Below are positions 63,801 through 64,000 of a stretch of DNA of 64,000 bases, piece by piece. The first letter of the stretch is position 1. Every line of letters begins with the position of its first letter. A model generated the notes under the pieces. It saw only the letters and a list, made by a program, of their open reading frames with translations, was not told the origin of the DNA and made no database searches. The stretch covers positions 48,407,102-48,471,101 of the forward strand of contig JASEVX010000001.1 of assembly GCA_031761405.1 (NCBI GenBank), in the 5' to 3' direction. The translations under genes were made by a program, and so were the position numbers. Source of the stretch: Serripes groenlandicus. Lineage: Eukaryota; Mollusca; Bivalvia; Cardiida; Cardiidae.

Positions 63801-63881
63801 AGGTCTCTCAACATATCTTTGACCATATCTTGATTATGGGAACTCATCTGTAAATTCTGCATTGTTACTTTGACACGATTT
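21688..63881 (-). CDS. DHX57: DHX57-like ATP-dependent RNA helicase, 25 exons, 5' end beyond window
   Basis: The joined exons (listed separately) encode 1274 residues, numbered here from the first complete codon at 63880. In order: a conserved N-terminal segment; UBA about 92-127; an RWD domain (about 140-320) interrupted by a CCCH finger (C200, C208, C214, H218; C-x7-C-x5-C-x3-H); motif I GCGKTT 459-464; Ia TQPRR; motif II DEVH 557-560; motif III SAT 589-591; motif [13 protein letters not shown] from 799; motif [10 protein letters not shown] 846-853; a winged-helix/helicase-associated region about 880-1090; and an OB-fold-like C-terminus ending at a TGA. Domain order and near-colinear similarity to vertebrate DHX57 (about 1386 aa) make the family call firm. 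The family is predicted to unwind RNA using ATP; its cellular role is poorly defined and nothing here adds to that. The N-terminal basic tail and promoter lie beyond 64000. All exons have GT/AG boundaries and compatible phases, with no internal stop or frameshift, so the gene looks functional. No neighbouring gene is visible. Confidence 0.95.
22671..22880 (+). mobile_element. tRNA-derived SINE, sense
   Basis: A-box-like ATAGCTCATTCAGTAAC and B-box-like GAGTTTGAATCC about 40 bp apart, followed by a body without coding sequence. Lies in the DHX57 intron between exons 24 and 25. Confidence 0.75.
23120..23342. mobile_element. TTAA MITE
   Basis: Excellent central hairpin GAAATTGCTCATTATGAGCA ATTTCTCC; both TTAA ends present. 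Confidence 0.88.
23867..24010 (-). CDS. DHX57: DHX57 window exon 24
   Basis: Residues 1180-1227. [16 protein letters not shown], then an acidic loop and [13 protein letters not shown]; closely matches the RDCSMVSVYPL...GGWIRF stretch of DHX57. Acceptor TATCACCAG, donor GTATGT, phase 0. Confidence 0.95.
24797..25026. mobile_element. TTAA MITE
   Basis: Both ends TTAA, inverted orientation (ACTAATAGACGCTTTCTG at left). Confidence 0.85.
25307..25396 (-). CDS. DHX57: DHX57 window exon 23
   Basis: Residues 1150-1179. [20 protein letters not shown] and [10 protein letters not shown], the HPSSVN motif of the OB-fold. Acceptor AAATTTCAG, donor GTAAGT, phase 0. Confidence 0.94.
25430..25650 (-). mobile_element. 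Degraded SINE, antisense
   Basis: Layout as in 9064 (TTACGAAAGGACACTCTATC, then ACTACTCTACCACAGCAGAT), with the B-box largely lost. Confidence 0.45.
26683..26744 (-). CDS. DHX57: DHX57 window exon 22 (62-bp exon)
   Basis: Residues 1129-1149, [20 protein letters not shown]. Acceptor GTTGCTCAG after a run of eleven T; donor GTGAGT. The phase fits both neighbours. Confidence 0.9.
27294..29076. mobile_element. TTAA MITE split by a pearl-like insertion
   Basis: Left 57 bp (TTAACCTTTTCCCACATATA ... CAGCAGACAACTCTTAA) and right 126 bp (ACATTGTATTTTCTTC ... GTGGGAAAGGGTTTA) are the two parts of one MITE; 1.6 kb of foreign repeat sits between them. Confidence 0.88.
27351..28948 (+). mobile_element. 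Pearl-like element, ACAAGAGGGCC class, 1.6 kb
   Basis: 5' end ACAAGAGGGCCATGATGGCC then CGCTCACCTGA. The body is about eight units of roughly 165 bp (ACCAATCAACATGGCTTGAA, AACATTTCTACAAAATTATT, AGGAGAAGATTTTTTAAG). An (ACGG/ACGC)n-type tract lies at 28853-28900. The 3' hairpin is CTCACCTTGAGC-AAA-GCTCAGGTGAG followed by CTAAAA. Architecture matches the bivalve pearl/Helitron-associated non-autonomous elements. No transposase ORF. Confidence 0.85.
29163..29378. mobile_element. TTAA MITE
   Basis: GTAAACCCTTTCCC left, GTGGGAAAAGGTTAA right; inverted orientation. Confidence 0.83.
29480..29594 (-). CDS. DHX57: DHX57 window exon 21 (OB-fold start)
   Basis: Residues 1091-1128. [19 protein letters not shown] corresponds to the LI.A.LCAALYPN.VQV segment at the start of the C-terminal OB-fold region. 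Acceptor ATTTTTCAG, donor GTATGT. Confidence 0.93.
30116..30256 (-). CDS. DHX57: DHX57 window exon 20
   Basis: Residues 1044-1090. [20 protein letters not shown] then a Gly/Ser-rich loop [12 protein letters not shown]; matches the [11 protein letters not shown] segment. Acceptor ACCGACAG, donor GTGGGT, phase 0. Confidence 0.93.
30300..30525. mobile_element. TTAA MITE
   Basis: Both TTAA ends; starts 43 bp outside the acceptor of DHX57 exon 20. Confidence 0.86.
30847..31076. mobile_element. TTAA MITE, near-reference copy
   Basis: 230 bp; differs from the 20168 copy at few positions; hairpin loop reads GCTCGTATTGAGC. Confidence 0.9.
31329..33046. mobile_element. TTAA MITE split by a pearl-like insertion
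   Basis: Left part 31329-31393 (TTACCTTTCCCACATACAAC, hairpin, ATCACGATGTTTACA) and right part 32994-33046 (AAGCCTTCTTCTGCAGAGGC ... GGGTTAA). Confidence 0.85.
31394..32993 (+). mobile_element. Pearl-like element, ACAAGAGGCCC class, 1.6 kb
   Basis: 5' ACAAGAGGCCCAAGAGGGCC then CGCTCCACGG. About nine body units of roughly 165 bp are related to those at 27351. (ACGC)n at 32922-32940. 3' hairpin CGACTGGCTTTCAGCCAGTG followed by GAGTTAAAA. Two ~320-bp stretches (about 31790-32110 and 32110-32430) are nearly identical, a recent internal duplication. Confidence 0.85.
33080..33163 (-). CDS. DHX57: DHX57 window exon 19
   Basis: Residues 1016-1043. It contains [18 protein letters not shown], aligned with the YCRQNFLS..L segment of vertebrate DHX57. 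Acceptor ACCTTTCAG, donor GTCTGT, phase 0. It lies between two large pearl-like insertions. Confidence 0.92.
33331..33915 (+). mobile_element. Pearl-like element, TCTCCCC class
   Basis: 5' ACTAGAATTGTTTTTG then AGATGTCTCCCCCTC. Body units of about 158 bp (GGAGATATGGAGCGGACACG; TTTGACCTTCAAGTCTGACC). (GACA)n at 33828-33865. 3' hairpin TCTCCCCTGTATACAGGGGGAGA then CATAAT. Minus-strand open frames here are repeat artefacts. Confidence 0.85.
33912..35088. mobile_element. TTAA MITE remnant split by a pearl-like insertion
   Basis: Left piece AACTGAATAGAGTTGAAACT ... TTGTCACCATGTTTTAA with hairpin; right piece AAGCCATCTGATGTACAGGC ... GAAAGGGTTAA. The outer left end is absent; the preceding pearl-like element abuts it. 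Confidence 0.8.
33998..35036 (+). mobile_element. Pearl-like element, TATACCCCC class
   Basis: 5' ACTAGAACAAAGCTCACTGA AGAATACCCCCC. Six body units of about 165 bp (GGAGTAGCGCTTACAAGGTA; CATGCATATCTACATATGAT). (ACAG/ACGG)n at 34940-34987. 3' hairpin ACACCCCCAAACTTTGTTTG then CGGGGGGGGTATAA. Confidence 0.85.
35238..35333 (-). CDS. DHX57: DHX57 window exon 18
   Basis: Residues 984-1015. [20 protein letters not shown] then [12 protein letters not shown], matching the NSD.L.LL.AY stretch of HA2. Acceptor TTTTTCCAG, donor GTGAGT, phase 0. Confidence 0.93.
35395..35640. mobile_element. Palindromic repeat with a 67-bp perfect inverted core
   Basis: 35472-35538 is an inverted repeat with 33-bp identical arms and a single central base (CCTATGTTGTGGGTACTCAA ... 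TTGAGTACCCACAACATAGG). Flanks on both sides (ATAACTCAAGATAAGG / CTTATCCTCTGTTGTGTCAT) are weaker inverse matches. Decayed relatives are at 35126-35197 and about 58695-58760. Confidence 0.8.
35873..36060 (-). mobile_element. tRNA-derived SINE, antisense
   Basis: CTCCACACAATAATCTTTCC ... CCGGCTGCTTTTCCACATAA ... antisense B-box-like AGGGTTCAAACTCACAATCC CTGGATTGACAGTC. Same family as 52085. Confidence 0.72.
36138..36362. mobile_element. TTAA MITE
   Basis: TTAACCCTTTCCCACATACA left; GAAAAGAGTTAA right; good hairpin. Confidence 0.87.
36422..36562 (-). CDS. DHX57: DHX57 window exon 17 (ratchet/HA2 domain)
   Basis: Residues 937-983. [20 protein letters not shown] is followed by [20 protein letters not shown], a signature of the helicase-associated domain. 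Acceptor AAATTGCAG, donor GTAAGT, phase 0 at both ends. Confidence 0.95.
37512..37812 (+). mobile_element. Pearl-like element, TATACCCCC class, short
   Basis: 5' ACTAGAAAAATATCACTGAA with GAATACCCCC; (GACC/GACA)n at 37731-37766; 3' TATAGCCCCC ... GGGGGTATAATA. About one body unit. Ends 16 bp from DHX57 exon 16. Confidence 0.8.
37828..37923 (-). CDS. DHX57: DHX57 window exon 16
   Basis: Residues 905-936. It carries [20 protein letters not shown] and LGALDKNG, the conserved EPP...AI..L..LGALD motif of DEAH helicases. Acceptor GATTTCAG; donor GTAAAA, phase 0 at both ends. A pearl-like element ends 16-18 bp downstream of the donor. Confidence 0.93.
38391..38620. mobile_element. TTAA MITE, back-to-back with an older copy
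   Basis: 230 bp near-reference copy; its left TTAA is the right TTAA of the degraded MITE at about 38210-38394. Confidence 0.9.
38793..39021. mobile_element. TTAA MITE abutting DHX57 exon 15
   Basis: Near-reference 229-bp copy. Its right TTAA (39018-39021) is 7 bp from the exon boundary at 39029, so the intron keeps only the first few bases of its original 5' splice site before MITE sequence. Confidence 0.9.
39029..39105 (-). CDS. DHX57: DHX57 window exon 15 (helicase-associated winged helix)
   Basis: Residues 879-904, [20 protein letters not shown] and following, matching the PEI.R.PLEQ.CL segment after the helicase core. Acceptor CATGGCAG, donor GTATGA. A MITE copy ends in TTAA only 7 bp past this exon's donor boundary. 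Confidence 0.93.
40324..40487 (-). CDS. DHX57: DHX57 window exon 14: motif VI
   Basis: Residues 824-878. [10 protein letters not shown] is followed by [18 protein letters not shown] (motif VI with its arginine fingers) and [15 protein letters not shown]. Acceptor AACCTCCAG, donor GTACAA. Confidence 0.95.
40575..41010. repeat. Pearl-like core units without termini
   Basis: About two and a half units of roughly 165 bp (TATGGCTGGTTATCATATTT GGCCTAGA; AAGTTTGGTGAAGATTGGAT; GACTTAGAGAGTGGACAA). Neither terminal motif is present. Confidence 0.65.
41166..41405 (+). mobile_element. Short pearl-like element, CTCG class
   Basis: 5' CTCGAGCACTGCGGAGTG then ATGCTCGTCTG; 3' ATCACAATAGCCAGACTTC... CGAAAAACAGGCGAGTTAAA. 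GCTCGTCTG is an approximate inverse of CAGGCGAGT. Confidence 0.65.
41836..41949 (-). CDS. DHX57: DHX57 window exon 13: motif V
   Basis: Residues 786-823. [20 protein letters not shown] continues with [17 protein letters not shown], the motif V region that couples ATP and RNA binding. Acceptor TTACTTAAAG, donor GTAATA. Confidence 0.95.
42015..42223. mobile_element. TTAA MITE with hairpin loop deleted
   Basis: Near-reference copy lacking about 21 bp of the central stem-loop (GGAGAAATCTTCTTTTGTC). Confidence 0.88.
42935..43912 (+). mobile_element. Pearl-like element, ACAAGAGCGCC class, 3' end lost
   Basis: 5' ACAAGAGCGCCAAATGTG. Five to six units of about 165 bp (TATGGCTGGTTATAGAACTT GTC; ATACACATTCTGACTAAATT; AAAGGGCGATAACTCT). 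No ACGG tract or 3' hairpin visible. Confidence 0.75.
44453..44660. mobile_element. TTAA MITE
   Basis: Both TTAA ends, inverted orientation, with a small CCTCGGCAG insertion and a shortened hairpin. Confidence 0.83.
44813..44872 (-). CDS. DHX57: DHX57 window exon 12 (60-bp micro-exon)
   Basis: Residues 766-785, [19 protein letters not shown], the conserved PLHS.LSSE.Q segment before motif V. It was found by looking for that expected motif, because it is too short to stand out as an open frame. Acceptor ATCTTTCCAG, donor GTAAGT; both junction codons (Arg, Ser) are split and fit. Confidence 0.92.
45433..45860 (+). mobile_element. Pearl-like element, ACAAGACGGCC class, 3' truncated
   Basis: 5' ACAAGACGGCCATGACGGCC CTGGATCGCTCACATGA; one or two body units (CCCCCTGGTGGCCATGTC; GGAACATTTCTACAAAACGA). 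No 3' hairpin. Confidence 0.7.
45890..46110. mobile_element. TTAA MITE close to DHX57 exon 11
   Basis: TTAAACCTTTCTC left, GGGAAAGGGTTAA right at 46107-46110; lies 23 bp from the exon 11 donor side. Confidence 0.87.
46134..46243 (-). CDS. DHX57: DHX57 window exon 11: motif IV region
   Basis: Residues 730-765. [20 protein letters not shown] is the motif IV segment of DEAH/RHA helicases. Acceptor ATATTACAG, donor GTAATA. A TTAA MITE ends 23 bp from the donor side. Confidence 0.95.
46315..46432. mobile_element. TTAA MITE, 118-bp deletion derivative
   Basis: Both TTAA ends are intact but most of the right hairpin arm and spacer are missing. Confidence 0.83.
46795..47843 (+). mobile_element. Pearl-like element inserted in a MITE fragment
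   Basis: 5' ACAAGAGGGCCGAGATGACC then TCGATCACCTGA; body units with GAACATTTCTACAAAACTAT; (ACGCCGG)n at 47763-47785; 3' CTCACCTTGAGCCTTTGGCT CTAGGTGATCTAAAA. Flanks AACATTGTGACAAATGGA and ATTGCTCATTATTGGCAATT belong to one MITE. Confidence 0.82.
48159..48404. mobile_element. TTAA MITE with short internal duplication
   Basis: 246 bp: the segment AACATTGTGNCAAAAGGAGA is duplicated (about 48268-48310), making it longer than the reference. The right end is GTTAT instead of GTTAA. Confidence 0.86.
48786..48901 (-). CDS. DHX57: DHX57 window exon 10 (start of second RecA lobe)
   Basis: Residues 691-729. It reads [20 protein letters not shown] and then [18 protein letters not shown], the helices that precede motif IV. 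Acceptor CTGTTACAG, donor GTATGC, ending in phase 0. Confidence 0.93.
49709..49893 (-). CDS. DHX57: DHX57 window exon 9 (variable inter-lobe linker)
   Basis: Residues 629-690. [19 protein letters not shown] begins a charged, poorly conserved linker that ends [11 protein letters not shown], corresponding to the LDFKQLLARY region of vertebrate DHX57. Acceptor TTAACAG, donor GTGAAG. Confidence 0.92.
50172..50284. mobile_element. Left part of a TTAA MITE cut by a pearl-like insertion
   Basis: TTAACCTTTTCCCACATACA ... TGAAAGCATAATTATTAAGC; the continuation ATTATGACAAAAGGAGAAAT TG lies after 51112. Confidence 0.78.
50285..51112 (+). mobile_element. Pearl-like element, TCTCCCC class
   Basis: 5' ACTAGAATTGTTTTTG, AGATGTCTCCCCTC; four highly similar units of about 158 bp (GATATGGAGCGGACACGAAA; GCACGTCGCCTTGATGAGGT); (GACA)n at 51018-51062; 3' hairpin TCTCCCCTGTATACAGGGGGAGA. 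The high similarity of the units suggests recent homogenisation. The minus-strand 226-codon open frame is a by-product of the repeats. Confidence 0.87.
51175..51433 (+). mobile_element. Short pearl-like element, ACAAGAGCGACG class
   Basis: 5' ACAAGAGCGACGCACAGCGA; no tandem units; 3' hairpin CTTGTCTCGAAAAACAGACAAG followed by CTAAAA. Confidence 0.75.
51526..51580 (-). CDS. DHX57: DHX57 window exon 8 (55-bp micro-exon)
   Basis: Residues 611-628, [17 protein letters not shown], the segment that follows motif III in DHX57. Donor GTATGT after GA, so Glu629 is split; the nearby alternative GT (GTAGGC) would leave the wrong phase. Acceptor TGTTTCAG. Confidence 0.93.
51629..51851. mobile_element. 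TTAA MITE
   Basis: TTAACCCTTTCCCACATCCA left; right end decayed to GGGAACAAGTTAA; lies 49 bp from DHX57 exon 8. Confidence 0.84.
51932..52425. mobile_element. TTAA MITE split by a SINE
   Basis: Left TTAACCCTTTCCCACATGTA ... GATGTCTTCTGCAAAAG; right ATATGTGGGAAAGGATTAA. The SINE at 52085-52392 separates them. Confidence 0.82.
52085..52392 (-). mobile_element. tRNA-derived SINE, antisense, inside a MITE
   Basis: GATTGATTGATTGGGGTTTA ACGCCGTTTTG at the left (tail), TTATATAACGGTGCCAGTTC body, and antisense B-box-like GGCCGGGATTTGAACTCACA at the right. A short duplication (CCCCTGGATTGACA twice, 52337-52367) lies in the tRNA-like head. Confidence 0.82.
52482..54031 (+). mobile_element. Pearl-like element interrupted by another pearl-like element
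   Basis: 5' ACAAGAGGGCCATGAGGCCC and CGCTCACCTGA; units with CCAGAGTGTTAACAAGATTT and TGACCTAGTGACCTAGTTTT; the same body resumes after 53882 (GTTGCCTCTTGAGTGTTAAC AAG); ACGG-rich tract 53928-53978; 3' CTCACCTTGAGC ... CTCTGGTGAGCTAAAAA. Confidence 0.84.
53202..53882 (+). mobile_element. Pearl-like element nested inside the preceding one
   Basis: 5' ACAAGAGGCCCATGAGGGCC TATGCTCTACTGG; about three units of roughly 160 bp (AATTTCAAGGGCCATAATCC; GAACCGAGCTCTCATGGATA); (ACGC/ACGG)n at 53792-53832; 3' TTCTGGCCTTTGGCCAGTAG AGCTAAAAA. Confidence 0.84.
54823..54956 (-). CDS. DHX57: DHX57 window exon 7: motif III
   Basis: Residues 566-610. [19 protein letters not shown] is followed by motif III in [15 protein letters not shown] and VVDIPG. 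Acceptor ATTTCAG, donor GTTTTA (weak but unambiguous from the reading frame). Confidence 0.95.
55365..55489 (-). CDS. DHX57: DHX57 window exon 6: motifs Ib and II (DEVH)
   Basis: Residues 525-565. It contains [12 protein letters not shown] (Ib) and the metal/ATP motif [13 protein letters not shown]. Val replaces the Ala of the canonical DEAH; as I recall, vertebrate DHX57 has the same DEVH. Acceptor ATTTCAG, donor GTCAGA, with the last Ser codon split. Confidence 0.95.
56093..57425 (+). mobile_element. Pearl-like element, TATACCCCC class, 1.3 kb
   Basis: 5' ACTAGAACTATCACTGAATG, AATACCCCCG; about seven to eight body units of roughly 165 bp (AAAAAGTAACAAAGGGCAAT AACTCTGTA; TGTACACTGCACTT), with alternation of two unit types; 3' ATATACCCCCTCTAAACTTC ... 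GTGGTATAAAAA with a decayed hairpin. Confidence 0.82.
57574..57602. repeat. Short perfect hairpin
   Basis: CCAGGGACACT and AGTGTCCCTGG are separated by 7 bp of AT-rich loop. Nature unknown. Confidence 0.6.
57856..58051 (-). CDS. DHX57: DHX57 window exon 5: motifs I and Ia
   Basis: Residues 459-524. It completes motif I ([13 protein letters not shown]) and carries motif Ia ([16 protein letters not shown]), followed by [10 protein letters not shown]. Acceptor ATAAACAG, donor GTAATG; it ends in phase 0. Confidence 0.95.
58164..58376. mobile_element. TTAA MITE
   Basis: TTAACCTTTTCCCACAAACA left; shares its right TTAA with the next copy. Confidence 0.84.
58373..58610. mobile_element. TTAA MITE, back-to-back
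   Basis: Near-reference copy (238 bp, small AGAAAACT duplication at about 58436-58446), TTAA at both ends. Confidence 0.9.
59404..59525 (-). CDS. DHX57: DHX57 window exon 4: start of helicase core
   Basis: Residues 419-458 plus two bases of Gly459. It contains [17 protein letters not shown] and VVVISGMTG, the first half of Walker A/motif I; the motif is completed in the next exon (CGKTTQ). Donor GTATGA, acceptor TTTTTAG. A MITE lies 19 bp outside the acceptor side. Confidence 0.95.
59545..59682. mobile_element. TTAA MITE, 138-bp deletion derivative beside exon 4
   Basis: Both TTAA ends; left hairpin arm missing; begins 19 bp beyond the acceptor of DHX57 exon 4, overlapping the region where a branch point would be expected. 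Confidence 0.85.
60400..60648 (+). mobile_element. Pearl-like element, TATACCCCC class, minimal
   Basis: 5' ATAGAACTATCACTGAAGAT, AATACCCCC; one body unit; GACCGACCGACCGACAGCCC tract; 3' TATACCCCCTCTTCTTCGAA GGGGGTATAA hairpin. Confidence 0.82.
60821..60868. repeat. Small nested hairpin
   Basis: Outer arms GTAGCAGCAG / CTGCTGCTAC and inner arms ATTGCT / AGCAAT. No known RNA family recognised. Confidence 0.5.
60964..61045. mobile_element. Minimal fold-back element, 82 bp
   Basis: GAGCTGTTTCACGAGAAAAC CAACATT and its inverse AATGTTGGTTTTCTCGTGGA ACGGCTC with about 25 bp between. The shortest member of the 3174 family: only the TIRs remain. Confidence 0.85.
61080..61308. mobile_element. TTAA MITE, inverted
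   Basis: 229-bp near-reference copy in opposite orientation, TTAA both ends; 89 bp from exon 3. Confidence 0.9.
61397..62369 (-). CDS. DHX57: DHX57 window exon 3: UBA, split RWD and CCCH zinc finger
   Basis: The largest exon (973 bp, residues 94-418). It starts in the UBA domain ([20 protein letters not shown]), then the RWD beginning ([17 protein letters not shown]), a CCCH finger ([19 protein letters not shown]), then the RWD remainder ([15 protein letters not shown] onward). A charged, probably disordered linker rich in Lys, Glu and Asn follows and ends in KKKK. Acceptor CTTCTAG, donor GTAAAT, ending in phase 0. Open plus-strand frames across it are shadows. Confidence 0.95.
62821..62994 (-). 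CDS. DHX57: DHX57 window exon 2
   Basis: Residues 36 (split Asp) to 93. It is acidic at the start ([10 protein letters not shown]) and runs to LAVNKLE, which leads into the UBA domain. The acceptor is the AAG before TGAGGATG; the neighbouring alternative AG would break the frame. Donor GTAGTA. Confidence 0.85.
63378..63590 (+). mobile_element. tRNA-derived SINE, sense
   Basis: A-box-like TAGTGGAAGAGTG and B-box-like GGTTCGATCTCC about 40 bp apart, then a body that in reverse matches the copies at 15075 and 9287 (GTAACGTACCCAGG against CCTGGGTACATTAC). Confidence 0.8.
63774..63881 (-). CDS. DHX57: DHX57 window exon 1 (N-terminal conserved segment)
   Basis: Acceptor TTCTTTTAG, donor GTAAGT. 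It encodes residues 1-35, including [18 protein letters not shown], which resembles the region of vertebrate DHX57 about 90 residues from the start. The first base completes a codon begun in an upstream exon not in this window. The in-frame ATG inside it is unlikely to be the true start. Confidence 0.8.
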
Positions 63882-64000
63882 CTAAAAGAAAATAAAAGCT
63901 ATTAAACTAAAAGTAATATTATGTAAGAAAACTCAAGCCGTATGCTTGAGCTAATAGTGCGGTGACAAGCAGGGGAAATCAAAAAATTTAATGGACCGAC

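Overview
This is eukaryotic, AT-rich genomic DNA, most likely from a bivalve mollusc. The evidence is (i) a spliceosomal gene of 25 recognisable exons, (ii) many bivalve 'pearl-like' repeats (ACAAGAGGGCC or ACTAGAA starts, roughly 160-bp internal repeats, an ACGG/ACAG tetranucleotide tract, and a 3' terminal hairpin), and (iii) tRNA-derived SINEs of molluscan style. A dreissenid mussel is a guess from the 'GAGCCGTTCCACGAG' fold-back elements.

One gene dominates the window. On the minus strand, from 63881 down to the TGA at 21688, I could assemble 25 exons with GT/AG boundaries and consistent phases. They give 3826 nt and 1274 codons of a DHX57-like RNA helicase: UBA, an RWD domain split by a CCCH zinc finger, a two-lobe DEAH/RHA helicase core with DEVH as motif II, a helicase-associated region and an OB-fold-like C-terminus. 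Only the basic N-terminal tail (about 90 residues in vertebrates) is missing; it lies beyond 64000. The introns are packed with transposable elements.

From 1 to about 20.8 kb I recognise no gene. This part holds scattered MITEs, SINEs and fold-back elements and three large minisatellites: 39 bp at 5.5-7.1 kb, 41 bp at 9.3-11.1 kb and 52 bp at 17.6-19.4 kb. A fourth array (101 bp, 20.9-21.7 kb) sits directly after the DHX57 stop codon.

Three abundant repeat classes are layered on each other. The first is roughly 230-bp TTAA-flanked palindromic MITEs (TTAACCCTTTCCC...GGGAAAGGGTTAA, piggyBac-like), with more than 50 copies in many stages of decay. The second is pearl-like elements, several inserted inside MITEs and one inside another pearl-like element. 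The third is tRNA-derived SINEs, one of them inside a MITE.

The most interesting observations are: the C-terminal coding tail and stop codon of DHX57 are tandemly amplified as the 101-bp array; the other three minisatellites appear to have grown inside a SINE or MITEs; and in pearl-like elements the 5' subterminal motif matches the outer arm of the 3' hairpin even where that hairpin is itself mismatched.
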